Shown: positions 27,832 to 36,840, numbered from the stretch's first letter. The stretch: 64,000 nt of DNA from Marinomonas sp. KMM3893 (GCF_004352855.1 NZ_SJSC01000006.1:124001-188000), one strand, 5' to 3'. Program-made: numbers and translations. The notes: a model not told the origin generated them from the letters alone.

Positions 27832-28326
27832 TCATAAGACACTGGCTATTTCATAAACAATTTCGATTCCAGATTGCTTTAAAAGCACTTCATCGCCTTC
27901 CATTTTACCAACCAGTGTCAGCCCAACTGGGCTAGATGGGGTAACCAAAAAGACACTTTCACCATCGCCTAGCTCAACACTTAAGCCTCCCGCACAAGCA
28001 GAAAGATAAAACCATTTGCTATTTTTCTGTGGCGCATTGACCTCGAGCAGGCCCACTAGCGCCCCTGTTTTTATCTCATCGTCTTCACCGAAGAACACCG
28101 CCTTGTGATTCGAAAAGCTTAAAAAATCCTTTTCACACTCCAACACTCTTTGTGACTGCCCATGGGCAAGATAGGACGCCTCCAATCCGAAGGTATCGTA
28201 TTTATTTTCCGCCACACTCTCTTCGCTGGTCGCCGCGTCGTAAGCTTGGTTCGCGGCCCATTTCGCGGTCTCAAAGCGTTTTTCAAGAGCGCTTATTATG
28301 GCTTCATACACGGTTACTTTGTTCAT
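27832..28326 (-). CDS. GreA/GreB-family transcription elongation factor-like protein
   Basis: This 164-residue protein resembles a group of stand-alone GreA/GreB-like factors. The N-terminal half is helical with the conserved AATSEESVAENKYDTFGLEA patch, and the C-terminal part (about 110-160) has a Gre-like SPVGLTLVGKMEGDEVLL element, as in the RNA-polymerase-binding domain. True GreA and GreB carry two acidic residues at the tip of an N-terminal coiled coil, and the ENKYDT region may take that place. Function in transcript cleavage is not established for this group. It is a single gene; no terminator or clear promoter was recognised. Confidence 0.7.
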   Translation of the reverse strand: MNKVTVYEAIISALEKRFETAKWAANQAYDAATSEESVAENKYDTFGLEASYLAHGQSQRVLECEKDFLSFSNHKAVFFGEDDEIKTGALVGLLEVNAPQKNSKWFYLSACAGGLSVELGDGESVFLVTPSSPVGLTLVGKMEGDEVLLKQSGIEIVYEIASVL

Positions 28327-28469
28327 TTCGTCTCACAACAACTAGGGGTACGACACATTATTACTCACGCTCTTTTATCAAGAAATTGGTGCAATGAATA
28401 AGCAAGATACAAGGAAGCCTCACGGCAAGGCATTTTCTCAATTGACAAAGTCAACCAATAAAACTATAG

Positions 28470-28484
28470 TGATAATCGTTCTCA
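28470..28484 (+). promoter_or_regulatory. Candidate Fur box upstream of the MarR-siderophore reductase pair
   Basis: TGATAATCGTTCTCA matches the first half of the 7-1-7 Fur repeat exactly and the second half at five of seven positions. It is 22 bases ahead of the MarR-family gene, so iron-bound Fur would block transcription of both genes. Confidence 0.6.
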
Positions 28485-28505
28485 TATAAGAAGCGAGTCA
28501 CTTTT

Positions 28506-28928
28506 ATGTCAAGCAACCTTGATGAATCACTGCACAGACTTATCCATTGCTATAAGTCCCAGGTCAAACGCACCATCAGTGACTCTCATTTGGATCTTCA
28601 TATTGGTCACATAAGAGCATTGAAATGCATACGCAACATTCCCAAATGCAGTGCTCAGGTGATCTCACAAAGAATGAATTTAGATAAATCGCAAGTGGCG
28701 CGAATTATAAAAGAACTGCTTAGCAAAGGTCACATAGAAAAACACCCTAACCCCGATAACCATAGAAGCCAATTATTGCTTCTCACACAGTCAGGGCAAA
28801 GCGTCATAGACACCATGATCACGCTCGATAGCACCACATCGGCAAAAATGACCCATGGGTTGAGCGAACAAGAGATCAAAGACTTCAAACACTACGCAGA
28901 AATCATGATTAGAAATTTATGCGAATAA
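28506..28928 (+). CDS. MarR-family transcriptional regulator
   Basis: The 140-residue protein has the MarR winged-helix layout: dimerisation helices at both ends, recognition helix in MNLDKSQVARIIKELLSKG (about 58-76) and the wing with HPNPDNHRSQLLLLT. Its stop lies 24 bases ahead of the siderophore-interacting protein gene, so the two form an operon behind a Fur-type box. It probably regulates iron or siderophore-linked genes, perhaps its own operon; the ligand is unknown. No start other than ATG 28506 fits well, although the ribosome binding site (GAAGCGAG) is weak. Confidence 0.85.
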   Translation: MSSNLDESLHRLIHCYKSQVKRTISDSHLDLHIGHIRALKCIRNIPKCSAQVISQRMNLDKSQVARIIKELLSKGHIEKHPNPDNHRSQLLLLTQSGQSVIDTMITLDSTTSAKMTHGLSEQEIKDFKHYAEIMIRNLCE

Positions 28929-28951
28929 TACATTATATTCAGGAGAAACTT

Positions 28952-29686
28952 ATGAGCAGACCACAACCAAGAGAGCTCGTTGTTATCAACACCACTCTAG
29001 TAACACCGCACATGTTAAGAGTTACCTTAGGTGGCGAAAACATGAATACCATGCCGGAAAATCAAGAAAGCGGATACGTAAAACTTATTTTCCCTAGCGA
29101 AAGCGGCCGCCTAATGCGCACTTACACCATACGCAAACAACGCGCGGACGAGATCGACATCGACTTCATGCTTCATGACGATTCAGGTCCAGCGTCTTCA
29201 TGGGCAAAAAACGCCAAAGCGGGTGACCGCATTCTTATTGGCGGACCTGGCCCTAAAAAAATGATCGAAGAATCAGCTCAATGGCAGCTTTTGATCGGCG
29301 ATATGACCGCCCTACCGGCCATCAGCGTCAATCTTGAAACGCTACCGGCCAACGCAAAAGGCTATGCGGTAATCGAAGTGGTGTCTGAAGCCGACATTCA
29401 AACGCTTAAACACCCAGTAGGCATTGAGATTAAATGGGTTATCAATGCTCAGCCAGGCAGTAACGAACAAGCCTTGCTAGAAGAAGTGAAAGCATTGGAA
29501 TGGCTATCCGACGACGTGTCCATATGGGCCGCGTGCGAATTTGGCAGCATTAAAGCACTGCGTCGCTTCTTTAAAGAAGAGAAAAAGGTCGAAAAGAGCA
29601 ACCTTTATATCTCAAGCTACTGGAAACAAGGCAGCAACGAAGATCAGCACAAAGCCGTTAAACGCGCTGAGGCCGAAGTGGCATAA
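28952..29686 (+). CDS. Siderophore-interacting protein (FAD-dependent ferric reductase)
   Basis: SIP/ViuB proteins release iron from ferric siderophores using FAD and NAD(P)H. The start chosen is the ATG nine bases after the GGAG of AGGAGA, giving 244 residues. The flavin domain (about 1-125) has MRTYTIRKQ, the FAD-binding RxYTxR motif, and DFMLHDDSGPASSWA. The C-terminal domain has LLIGDMTALPAI and WAACEFGSIKALRRFF, and ends in the family's conserved YWKQGSNED. It follows the MarR gene and the Fur box, consistent with iron-starvation expression. No transporter is adjacent. Confidence 0.93.
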   Translation: MSRPQPRELVVINTTLVTPHMLRVTLGGENMNTMPENQESGYVKLIFPSESGRLMRTYTIRKQRADEIDIDFMLHDDSGPASSWAKNAKAGDRILIGGPGPKKMIEESAQWQLLIGDMTALPAISVNLETLPANAKGYAVIEVVSEADIQTLKHPVGIEIKWVINAQPGSNEQALLEEVKALEWLSDDVSIWAACEFGSIKALRRFFKEEKKVEKSNLYISSYWKQGSNEDQHKAVKRAEAEVA

Positions 29687-29706
29687 GCTCTAAAAAAAAA
29701 CAAAAT

Positions 29707-29734
29707 AAAAAGCCAGCGATGAAGCTGGCTTTTT
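29707..29734. terminator. Bidirectional terminator between the siderophore reductase gene and cysN
   Basis: AAAAGCCAGC and GCTGGCTTTT form an 11-base-pair-scale stem around GATGAA, with T-runs on the plus strand and A-runs on the left. It serves the convergent genes ending at 29686 and 29761. Confidence 0.9.
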
Positions 29735-29760
29735 TTTGACTCTGCAACAATGATAAGAAA

Positions 29761-31374
29761 TTACAAGCGCACTTGCTCAATAATCAAATCAATTACATTG
29801 TCTACTTTTGTTTCAACGATTTCTGTATCGGCAATGCTGGTATCAGCAACCAATAAAGTCACACCCGTTTCGCGAATCAAGGCCGCTTCAGCAGCCGTGG
29901 CATTGGCTTTTGCTAATGCTACAACACCTTGACGCAACAATAATCGCTCTACGGATTCAGCTTGCGCCAATACTTCAGCAGACAAGGCGATAACCGCAGG
30001 CTTTTGACCAAGACGAGCGGCGCGGTCTTCTGCACTAACAATCGTGTCTTCATCTAAATCGGCAACCGCTTGCTCAACCATACCAGCACCAACGGTCACG
30101 TTGGTTAGACGGTCAATCACAATGAGAGCACCAGTAAAACGGCTGTTTGTGTATTCATCAAACGCGACTGGCGCATCAAATTGAATCACACAATCACCAA
30201 TGCCATTGAGCTCAAGCGCTGAAATGTCACTGGTTTCCAAAGTATTCACATCAACACGGTGATTAAAGTGATGCACTTTACCCGGTACTGTTTGCGTACC
30301 CAGTTTAAAATCATACAACTTACCAGGCACCAATGGCTGATCGGCCATCCACACAACAGATGCGCGTAGCGCCGAAGCGATTAACGGCTCTTGGTCTAGG
30401 TGAGACAGCATGTCGCCACGACTGATATCAATTTCGTCTTCTAGGGTAATGGTCACCGCCTGCCCGGCTTTCGCAGACTCAAGGTTGCCATCGTAAGTCA
30501 CAATCTCGGCGACTTTCGATTTTTTACCAGAAGGCAAAGCAACGACTTCATCACCTGGCTTAACCACACCAGCCGCTATGGTTCCAGAGAAACCACGAAA
30601 ATCTAGGTTTGGACGGTTCACATACTGCACTGGCAAACGGAAAGAATCACGCTTCACGTCACGGTTAATTTGCACGGTTTCCAAAATCGCCATCAATGGC
30701 TTACCTTGGTACCAAGGCGTGCTTTCAGAGGCGTTAACCACGTTATCGCCTTGCAATGCAGACATTGGGACGAAATGAATGTCCGCAGGCTTACGATCGC
30801 CTAGTTGCTCAACAAACGCTAAGTAGTCAGCTTGGATTTCTTTGTATTTCTCTTCCGAGAAATCCACCAAATCCATTTTGTTTATTGCCACAACAACGTG
30901 CTTAATACCCAATAACGCAGCAATATAAGAATGACGGCGAGTTTGTGTTTGCACACCGTAACGGGCATCGATCAAAATAATGGCTAAGTCACAAGTGGAC
31001 GCGCCGGTTGCCATATTACGTGTGTATTGCTCGTGTCCTGGTGTGTCCGCAATGATGAACTTACGTTTTTCAGTAGAGAAATAACGGTACGCCACATCAA
31101 TGGTAATACCCTGCTCGCGCTCCGCTTGCAGACCATCCACCAAAAGCGCCAAATCTACGCCTTCGCCTTGGGTACCCGATTTTTTACTGTCACGTTTTAC
31201 CGCCTCTAAATGATCTTCATAAATTAATTTAGAATCATGCAGCAAACGGCCGATAAGTGTACTTTTACCATCGTCTACGTTGCCACAAGTAAGCAAACGC
31301 AGTAGGTCTTTTTCTTCATGTTGTTTCAAATAGCCAAGTATGTCTTGGCTGATCAATTCTGACTGGTGAGACAT
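29761..31374 (-). CDS. cysN: Sulfate adenylyltransferase, GTPase subunit
   Basis: CysN hydrolyses GTP to drive CysD's formation of adenosine 5'-phosphosulfate. Residues about 25-240 are an EF-Tu-like GTPase with [21 protein letters not shown] and NKMDLV, followed by two beta-barrel domains to about 440. The protein has 537 residues, some 60 more than E. coli CysN. The C-terminal extra piece (about 450-537) has no Walker A motif, so it is not a fused APS kinase; it may be a degenerate or accessory domain. It lies 30 bases behind cysD. No cysC was found nearby. Confidence 0.96.
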   Translation of the reverse strand: MSHQSELISQDILGYLKQHEEKDLLRLLTCGNVDDGKSTLIGRLLHDSKLIYEDHLEAVKRDSKKSGTQGEGVDLALLVDGLQAEREQGITIDVAYRYFSTEKRKFIIADTPGHEQYTRNMATGASTCDLAIILIDARYGVQTQTRRHSYIAALLGIKHVVVAINKMDLVDFSEEKYKEIQADYLAFVEQLGDRKPADIHFVPMSALQGDNVVNASESTPWYQGKPLMAILETVQINRDVKRDSFRLPVQYVNRPNLDFRGFSGTIAAGVVKPGDEVVALPSGKKSKVAEIVTYDGNLESAKAGQAVTITLEDEIDISRGDMLSHLDQEPLIASALRASVVWMADQPLVPGKLYDFKLGTQTVPGKVHHFNHRVDVNTLETSDISALELNGIGDCVIQFDAPVAFDEYTNSRFTGALIVIDRLTNVTVGAGMVEQAVADLDEDTIVSAEDRAARLGQKPAVIALSAEVLAQAESVERLLLRQGVVALAKANATAAEAALIRETGVTLLVADTSIADTEIVETKVDNVIDLIIEQVRL

Positions 31375-31404
31375 TCGTTACTCCAAACTTTCTTTACTTC
31401 AAAC

Positions 31405-32310
31405 TTAGAAGTAGCCCTGTTTCTTTTTCTCTTCCATAGACCCAGCGGAGTCATGGTCGATCATTCTGCCTTGGCGCTCTGAACTCGTGGTGAGCAACAT
31501 TTCCTGGATGATTTCAGGCAATGTGTCGGCTTCAGACTCCACCGCACCGGTAAGCGGGTAACAGCCAAGCGTACGGAAACGAACAGACTTCATTTCAGGC
31601 GTTTCGCCATTTAACGGCATACGATCATCATCAACCATGATCAAGGTGCCATCACGCTCAACAACAGGACGTTTAGCAGAGAAGTAAAGAGGAACAATAG
31701 GAATACTTTCTAAATAGATGTATTGCCAGATGTCCAGTTCCGTCCAGTTAGACAATGGGAAAACACGGATGCTTTCGCCTTTATTGACTTTGCCGTTATA
31801 GATATTCCATAACTCTGGACGTTGGTTTTTAGGGTCCCAACGGTGTTGCTTGTCACGGAAAGAGTACACGCGCTCTTTGGCACGAGACTTCTCTTCGTCA
31901 CGACGTGCACCACCGAAGGCCGCATCGAAACCGTATTTGTCTAACGCTTGTTTTAGACCTTGGGTTTTCATCACATCGGTGTGCGTCGCACTACCATGGG
32001 TGAATGGCCCAATGCCTTGATCAATCCCTTCTTGATTTTGATGAACAATCAGTTCCAAACCTAGCTTGGCAACCAATTCATCACGGAAGGTGATCATTTC
32101 TTTGAATTTCCAACCTGTGTCAACATGCATCAGTGGAAACGGTGGTTTACCAGGATAGAATGCTTTCATGGCAAGGTGCAGCATCACGGCTGAGTCTTTA
32201 CCAATGGAATAAAGCATTACTGGATTGTCAAATTCAGCAGCGACTTCACGAATAATGTGAATGCTTTCAGCTTCTAGCTGTTTTAGGTGAGTCAGTCTTG
32301 CCTCTGTCAT
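31405..32310 (-). CDS. cysD: Sulfate adenylyltransferase, catalytic subunit
   Basis: CysD joins sulfate to ATP's AMP moiety, the first step of assimilatory sulfate reduction. The 301-residue protein belongs to the PAPS reductase-like fold: [13 protein letters not shown] (PP-loop) near residue 35-47, HVDTGWKF near 63, and the [15 protein letters not shown] arginine-rich loop near 133-147. Its length is standard. cysN follows at 30 bases. The upstream region contains two direct copies of TTATAACAGA, possible regulatory sites. It is followed upstream by the terminator of trhP. Confidence 0.97.
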   Translation of the reverse strand: MTEARLTHLKQLEAESIHIIREVAAEFDNPVMLYSIGKDSAVMLHLAMKAFYPGKPPFPLMHVDTGWKFKEMITFRDELVAKLGLELIVHQNQEGIDQGIGPFTHGSATHTDVMKTQGLKQALDKYGFDAAFGGARRDEEKSRAKERVYSFRDKQHRWDPKNQRPELWNIYNGKVNKGESIRVFPLSNWTELDIWQYIYLESIPIVPLYFSAKRPVVERDGTLIMVDDDRMPLNGETPEMKSVRFRTLGCYPLTGAVESEADTLPEIIQEMLLTTSSERQGRMIDHDSAGSMEEKKKQGYF

Positions 32311-32321
32311 AATTTCCCATC

Positions 32322-32374
32322 TCTGTTATAAGGCTTGAGCATTTTTTTCACTATAACATGCCTTTCTGTTATAA
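32322..32374 (-). promoter_or_regulatory. Direct repeats upstream of cysDN, candidate activator sites
   Basis: The minus-strand decamer TTATAACAGA occurs at 32322-32331 and again at 32365-32374, 43 bases apart or about four helical turns. A related GTTATAGTG lies between them. They sit 12-64 bases ahead of the cysD ATG. CysB is the usual activator of these genes, but match to its site is not established. Confidence 0.4.
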
Positions 32375-32415
32375 AAACCCTCATAACTAGACCATGTTGA
32401 TATATATATATTAAA

Positions 32416-32438
32416 AAAGGCTCATAAGCTGAGCCTTT
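32416..32438 (-). terminator. Intrinsic terminator of trhP
   Basis: A nine-base-pair stem (AAAGGCTCA with TGAGCCTTT, five-base loop) is followed on the minus strand by a run of six T bases, 42 bases after the trhP stop and ahead of cysD. Confidence 0.85.
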
Positions 32439-32479
32439 ATAGAAATCCAACACGACCTCTTTAACAACAGAGCTTGAGG

Positions 32480-33826
32480 CTATGCGTTTGGTAGGTTTCT
32501 CATTATCAAACCATATTCAAGACCTTCAGGTCTGACAGAGAGCGGGATACGGACCACATGCCCCGAACCTGGCGCCACCTCTGTCCGCTCCCCTTGCTTA
32601 TTTTCCATTGCCTGAAGCACGATCAGCTGACTGCCCGACGGCGTCATCAACTCTAAGGTGTCACCACTTTTAAAACGATTTTTTACATCGACTGTTAACC
32701 AGCCGTCATGCCAATCCAGCATTTCTCCAACAAACTGCTGCTGCGTTGAGATCGATTTTCCATGCTGATAATTCTGATATTGGTCGTGTACATGACGACG
32801 GTAAAATCCTTCCGTATAACCTCGATGCGCCAGACCTTCCAGCTTGTCCATTAAGCCCATGTCGAAGGCTTTGCCGTAGTGTGCGTCGTCAATTGCTTGG
32901 CGGTATAACTGAGCCGTACGAGCGGCGTAGAAATGCGATTTAGTCCGACCTTCAATCTTTAGGGAATGTACCCCCATCTCGATCAATTTCTCAACGTGCT
33001 GGATCGCCCGCAGATCTCGACTGTTCATAATGTAAGTGCCATGCTCGTCTTCAAAGGCTGGCATAAACTCCCCTTCTCGACCTTGTTCGCGCAATAACAC
33101 CACGTCATCAAACGGCTTACCAACCCCCAATGTGGTTTGCTCTTTAGGGTCAAAAACGTGCGCCCCTAAATGACTGCCATCGGCCGGTACTATGTCGCCG
33201 CTTACGTCTTCTTTGGCGGCTTTAACATCGTACTGCCAGCGACAAGAGTTGGTGCAGGAGCCTTGGTTCGGGTCCCGTCGATTAAAATACCCTGACAACA
33301 AACAACGCCCAGAATAAGCAATGCATAAGGAGCCATGCACAAAGGTTTCTATCTCCATGTCTGGCACCATGGTGCGGATGTCGCCGATTTCCTCTAGTGA
33401 CAATTCTCGAGAAAGAATCACGCGACTCAAGCCATAGTTGTGCCAGAATTTGACCGTCGCCCAATTCACTGCGTTAGCTTGCACCGACAAATGTATCGGC
33501 ATGTCAGGAAACTTTTCTTTAACCAGCATCATCATGCCAGGGTCCGACATGATCAGCGCATCTGGCCCCATCTCAATCACGGGCTCAATGTCTTTAAGGT
33601 AGGTTTTTATTTTGGCGTTATGCGGCGCGATATTACTCGCCACATAGAGTTTTTTGCCCTGCTGATGCGCTTCTTCGATACCGATGGCCAAGTTCGCCAT
33701 ATCAAAATCGTTATTGCGCACACGCAAGCTATAGCGTGGCTGGCCGGCGTAAACCGCATCGGAACCATAGGCAAAGGCGTAGCGCATATTTTTAAGTGTG
33801 CCCGCAGGGGAAAGTAATTCGGTCAT
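32480..33826 (-). CDS. trhP: tRNA uridine-5-hydroxylation protein (U32 peptidase family, YegQ)
   Basis: TrhP (YegQ) takes part in prephenate-dependent hydroxylation of U34 in some tRNAs. The start chosen is ATG 33824-33826, giving MTELLSPAGTLKNMRYAF, which aligns with the known N-terminus; a longer frame adds 15 unrelated residues. Signature regions include YAGQPRYSLRVRNN, HLSVQANAVNWATVKFW, the cysteine-rich GRCLLSGYFNRRDPNQGSCTNSCRW (split here by the iron-sulfur-like cysteines) and KIEGRTKSHFYAARTAQLYR. The product has 448 residues, close to the E. coli protein. It is a single-gene unit with its own terminator. Confidence 0.93.
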   Translation of the reverse strand: MTELLSPAGTLKNMRYAFAYGSDAVYAGQPRYSLRVRNNDFDMANLAIGIEEAHQQGKKLYVASNIAPHNAKIKTYLKDIEPVIEMGPDALIMSDPGMMMLVKEKFPDMPIHLSVQANAVNWATVKFWHNYGLSRVILSRELSLEEIGDIRTMVPDMEIETFVHGSLCIAYSGRCLLSGYFNRRDPNQGSCTNSCRWQYDVKAAKEDVSGDIVPADGSHLGAHVFDPKEQTTLGVGKPFDDVVLLREQGREGEFMPAFEDEHGTYIMNSRDLRAIQHVEKLIEMGVHSLKIEGRTKSHFYAARTAQLYRQAIDDAHYGKAFDMGLMDKLEGLAHRGYTEGFYRRHVHDQYQNYQHGKSISTQQQFVGEMLDWHDGWLTVDVKNRFKSGDTLELMTPSGSQLIVLQAMENKQGERTEVAPGSGHVVRIPLSVRPEGLEYGLIMRNLPNA

Positions 33827-33902
33827 AAGGTCATTAGTCTTGATTGGAATGAATGCGCGCATTCTACCCAAACTCTTCTATGACGCTATTTGGAGACACA
33901 AA

Positions 33903-33925
33903 AAAGGCCGAACGAGTCGGCCTTT
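33903..33925 (-). terminator. Intrinsic terminator of the coiled-coil membrane protein gene
   Basis: AAAGGCCGA and TCGGCCTTT form a nine-base-pair stem with a five-base loop. A run of six T bases follows on the minus strand, 18 bases after the gene's stop. Confidence 0.88.
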
Positions 33926-33942
33926 CCATGATTTACATCAAA

Positions 33943-34875
33943 TTAATTCGCTTCTGAACTCAACTGCTGCTGCAGTAAAAGCTGATTGATTTGTTTATTC
34001 AAGCGCAACACCTGAGTGTTCATCTGAGAGCGGAAAGCATCAATGGCGTTAATCGCATCTTGCTGATTGCTTAACGTGCGTTTCATGTCAGCCAGCTCTT
34101 CATTGCTCGCGCCATTAGGCTTGTTGGCCAATGCCGTCAGTTTCTTCTCTAGGGAATCTATGTCTTGTGACGCTTGATCAAGGCTCAACGCTTGCGCTTC
34201 ATCCTTGCCTTTTTGCGACGCCACTTCTTTCTCTAAGCCAGTCAACTTAGTCGACACAGACGGCCAGTCTTTGGTGATCGGTTTTACGGCCTTATCAAGG
34301 TCTGCAACCGAGCGAATGAGCTTATTGTAATTTGCTTCTAGTTCATTAAACGCATCGCTTTGGATTGCCACTCTTTGGGTTTGAGTCGACACCGCGTCAT
34401 TCATGATAGACAGCTTTTTCTGCATTGCTTCAATGGCATCCGTATGAGCAGACAAGGTTTTACGATTGGTATCGTAAGCCACTGCCCACAACTTGCGGAT
34501 CTCACTGTCATGATTTTTTAAGGTTTGCTCAACCGTCTCACCTTGCTTATTCGCAGACACATCGGCCGCTAAAAACTGATGATCCAGGTTTTCAATTTGA
34601 CCTTTCGCATTCGACAGTTCATTGCGCAGCTGCATGTTTTGCTGCCACAACCAATAACCGGCACCCGCCGCGGCGGCGAGGATCAAAATAAGCAGAATAT
34701 ACACACCCACTAAACTCGGTTTTTTATAGCTCGTTGCCCCAGCCGATGCGCTAACGGCTCTGGCTGGCGGTGGGTTCAAGCGACGCTTAGGTGTGCTGGA
34801 TGTTGCCCTTCTATCGCTGACCTCATCTTGGTCTAGCTTCAGGCTTGGGATGTCAACGTTCTCGTCTCTAGGCAT
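33943..34875 (-). CDS. Membrane-anchored coiled-coil protein of unknown function
   Basis: The family was not recognised. The 310-residue protein has a basic, proline-rich cytoplasmic N-terminus (about 1-52, with TPKRRLNPPPARA), one membrane helix (about 53-75, LVGVYILLILILAAAAGAGYW) and a long periplasmic part made almost wholly of heptad-like coiled coil, ending near residue 305 with QLLLQQQL. No enzyme motif is present. The single-pass, coiled-coil layout suggests a scaffold or cell-envelope spacer. It is transcribed alone, divergently from sodB across 156 bases. A role in division or envelope organisation would be a guess. Confidence 0.75.
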   Translation of the reverse strand: MPRDENVDIPSLKLDQDEVSDRRATSSTPKRRLNPPPARAVSASAGATSYKKPSLVGVYILLILILAAAAGAGYWLWQQNMQLRNELSNAKGQIENLDHQFLAADVSANKQGETVEQTLKNHDSEIRKLWAVAYDTNRKTLSAHTDAIEAMQKKLSIMNDAVSTQTQRVAIQSDAFNELEANYNKLIRSVADLDKAVKPITKDWPSVSTKLTGLEKEVASQKGKDEAQALSLDQASQDIDSLEKKLTALANKPNGASNEELADMKRTLSNQQDAINAIDAFRSQMNTQVLRLNKQINQLLLQQQLSSEAN

Positions 34876-35031
34876 GGAAATCTTATTTCTTCGCTATCAA
34901 TAAAAATTATGGAATTAATAACCATACAAACTTAATGAATATTATATTCGAAAGTTCAATGATACTATATAAGCACCATTAACTGCTTGATAACAAGCAT
35001 TTTTCGTTAATATAAAGCAAGGAGAATTGAA

Positions 35032-35616
35032 ATGGCTTTTGAATTACCCGCTCTTCCTTATGCTAAAGATGCACTAGAGCCGCACATGTCTGTAGAGACA
35101 CTTGAGTATCACTACGGCAAGCACCACAACACGTACGTAGTTAAGCTTAATGGCTTGGTTCCTGGTACTGAATACGAAAACAAATCTCTAGAAGAGATCA
35201 TCACTTCCGCGCCAGCGGGCGGTGTTTTCAATAACGCAGCGCAAATCTGGAACCACACTTTCTTCTGGAACAGCCTTAGCCCAAATGGTGGCGGTGAGCC
35301 AACTGGCGCACTTGCTGATGCCATCAACGCAAAATGGGGCTCTTTCGCTCAGTTCCAAGAAGCGTTCAATGACAAAGCAGTCAACAACTTCGGCTCTAGC
35401 TGGACTTGGTTAGTAAAAACAGCTGACGGTTCTCTAGACATAGTTAACACTAGCAACGCAGGCACTCCAATGACTGACGGCCTAACCGCTATCATCACTG
35501 TAGACTTGTGGGAACACGCTTACTACATCGACTACCGCAACGTTCGTCCTGATTACCTTAAAGGATTCTGGGCATTGGCTAACTGGGAATTTGCAGCAGC
35601 AAACTTCGCAGCCTAA
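35032..35616 (+). CDS. sodB: Iron superoxide dismutase
   Basis: SodB converts superoxide to peroxide and oxygen. The 194-residue protein has the metal ligands in [23 protein letters not shown] and [13 protein letters not shown]. The FeSOD-type residues FGSSWTWLV and [10 protein letters not shown] favour iron over manganese. An AAGGAGA sequence lies at the usual distance before the ATG. In the 5' leader a small hairpin (TGCTT/AAGCA followed by five T bases, 34984-35004) precedes the ribosome binding site and could influence expression. No Fur box was recognised. It is a single-gene unit with a terminator. Confidence 0.97.
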   Translation: MAFELPALPYAKDALEPHMSVETLEYHYGKHHNTYVVKLNGLVPGTEYENKSLEEIITSAPAGGVFNNAAQIWNHTFFWNSLSPNGGGEPTGALADAINAKWGSFAQFQEAFNDKAVNNFGSSWTWLVKTADGSLDIVNTSNAGTPMTDGLTAIITVDLWEHAYYIDYRNVRPDYLKGFWALANWEFAAANFAA

Positions 35617-35638
35617 GCCACACTAAGCAATGCAGTCA

Positions 35639-35664
35639 AAAAACGCGGCCTTGGCCGCGTTTTT
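35639..35664. terminator. Terminator between sodB and the TerB-like gene
   Basis: A GC-rich stem (AAAAACGCGGCC with GGCCGCGTTTTT, minimal TT loop) has T-runs on the right and A-runs on the left. It lies 22 bases after the sodB stop and can also serve the convergent gene ending at 35695. Confidence 0.88.
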
Positions 35665-35694
35665 ATTGTCTACAGGAAATCGATTCGCAGCCTC

Positions 35695-36135
35695 TTAAGA
35701 GCCGAGCTCGGCTTTTACCGCCAATTTGGCCTGAATAAACTCGGAATGCGGCATAAAAAGCAGCTCACTGATTCGACGGATACGATGATCTTCATAGGCA
35801 TCCACAACACCATCGGCAAACGCCACTCGCCATAAACCTTTTACCAGTTCGATTTTCTGCTCAACGCTCGCCGTCTCATTAATGACCTTAGTGAATTGGT
35901 AAAAATCATTCGCCTCGGCAATGCCCGCTTTCGCCTCTTCATAGACCTCTTCAACGCTGTCGCCGAGATCGGTCGCCTCACGTAAAAATCGCTTTACCTG
36001 CTGCACTTCATTTTCATCAATCGTGTCATCTGCCATCACAACTTCCATCATCAAAGCCGCTACGGCTCTTTGATAACTGATTTGCTCTTCAGGCTCTGCC
36101 GATACTTGAAAAAGACTTTTTAACACGTGAAACAT
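35695..36135 (-). CDS. TerB-family protein (tellurite-resistance-like/DjlA N-terminal domain)
   Basis: This 146-residue protein is a single TerB-type helical domain. It has two acidic half-motifs typical of the fold, VVMADDTIDENEVQQV near 33-48 and VAFADGVVDAYEDHRIRRI near 104-122, each of which can bind a metal ion. Related domains are found in tellurite-resistance proteins and at the N-terminus of DjlA-type co-chaperones, but no specific function is known. The ATG overlaps the end of the upstream gene by 16 bases, so the two are coupled. No resistance cluster is nearby. Confidence 0.82.
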   Translation of the reverse strand: MFHVLKSLFQVSAEPEEQISYQRAVAALMMEVVMADDTIDENEVQQVKRFLREATDLGDSVEEVYEEAKAGIAEANDFYQFTKVINETASVEQKIELVKGLWRVAFADGVVDAYEDHRIRRISELLFMPHSEFIQAKLAVKAELGS

Positions 36136-36632
36136 GCACTCTCCAAACGATGGTTTTGTATAGACTGACGGAGCTCATCGACTAATACATTGGGAAATTG
36201 ACGGTAATCCAAATAGGGACACCAAATACGATTATTGGTTACAAAGGCAATACGACGTTCTCCACAAACGAGCGCCTCATCAGGCACAGGCACTTGCCCA
36301 CGAACCTCATTACCGACAAAAAACACCTTGCCGGTTAGCTTATCGGTATGCCCTGTCGAAAACACGATGGCGACATTGTTCGTCAGCATCTCGTCTCGCC
36401 ATTGGCGCCACAGATCAAGCTCAGGGGCAGTTAATTTGGCGATAATAGTAACAATTTTTCGCCAGTGATTGCCATTTAGCGCAATCAGTGCAGGCACATA
36501 GCCAAGCTGTTGCTCATCCTTTGATGTCGGCATGATAGGCGGATTTGGCAAAACAAAGACGTACTCTGCTTGCCGAGGGCATACCCCCATCATCGGCTGT
36601 GACGACACATTTTTTTCCATTAAGGTAGACAC
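36120..36632 (-). CDS. Conserved hypothetical protein, 170 residues
   Basis: The family was not recognised. The protein is a mixed alpha/beta sequence with no signal peptide or membrane helix. Features that may help recognition are VFVLPNPPIMP near 26-36, a DLWRQWRDEML helix near 73-83, VAIVFSTGHTDKLTGKVFFVGNEVRGQVP in the centre with strand-like spacing, and an N- and C-terminal cysteine (CxR near 18, ACFTC at the end). It starts with GTG 36630-36632, with GAGA just upstream; ATG 36618-36620 is an alternative. It overlaps the TerB-like gene by 16 bases, which implies a shared function. Confidence 0.7.
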   Translation of the reverse strand: MSTLMEKNVSSQPMMGVCPRQAEYVFVLPNPPIMPTSKDEQQLGYVPALIALNGNHWRKIVTIIAKLTAPELDLWRQWRDEMLTNNVAIVFSTGHTDKLTGKVFFVGNEVRGQVPVPDEALVCGERRIAFVTNNRIWCPYLDYRQFPNVLVDELRQSIQNHRLESACFTC

Positions 36633-36767
36633 TCTCTCAAACCTTTTGTGCTTATTAGTGTATATAGATGCATTCTAGCAAACTTAGGATATCCAAGTAA
36701 TTTTGGTCAAGAGTGTGCAGCAACAAGGCATTCTCATGCCCACGAGCCATTGATTAACGCCAAATAA

Positions 36768-36801
36768 AACACAAACATTAGAAAATGCTAATGTTTGTGT
36801 T
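36768..36801. promoter_or_regulatory. Perfect 14-bp inverted repeat upstream of the YeeE/YedE pair, likely operator
   Basis: AACACAAACATTAG and CTAATGTTTGTGTT are exact inverse complements around AAAATG. The element lies about 40-73 bases ahead of the first gene's ATG, where it would overlap a promoter. It lacks a T-run and is A+T-rich, so an operator is more likely than a terminator. ArsR-family sulfur sensors often control such genes, but none is adjacent. Confidence 0.72.
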
Positions 36802-36840
36802 ACTCTATATTAGACAATACTGATGTTACTGGAGCCAGTT

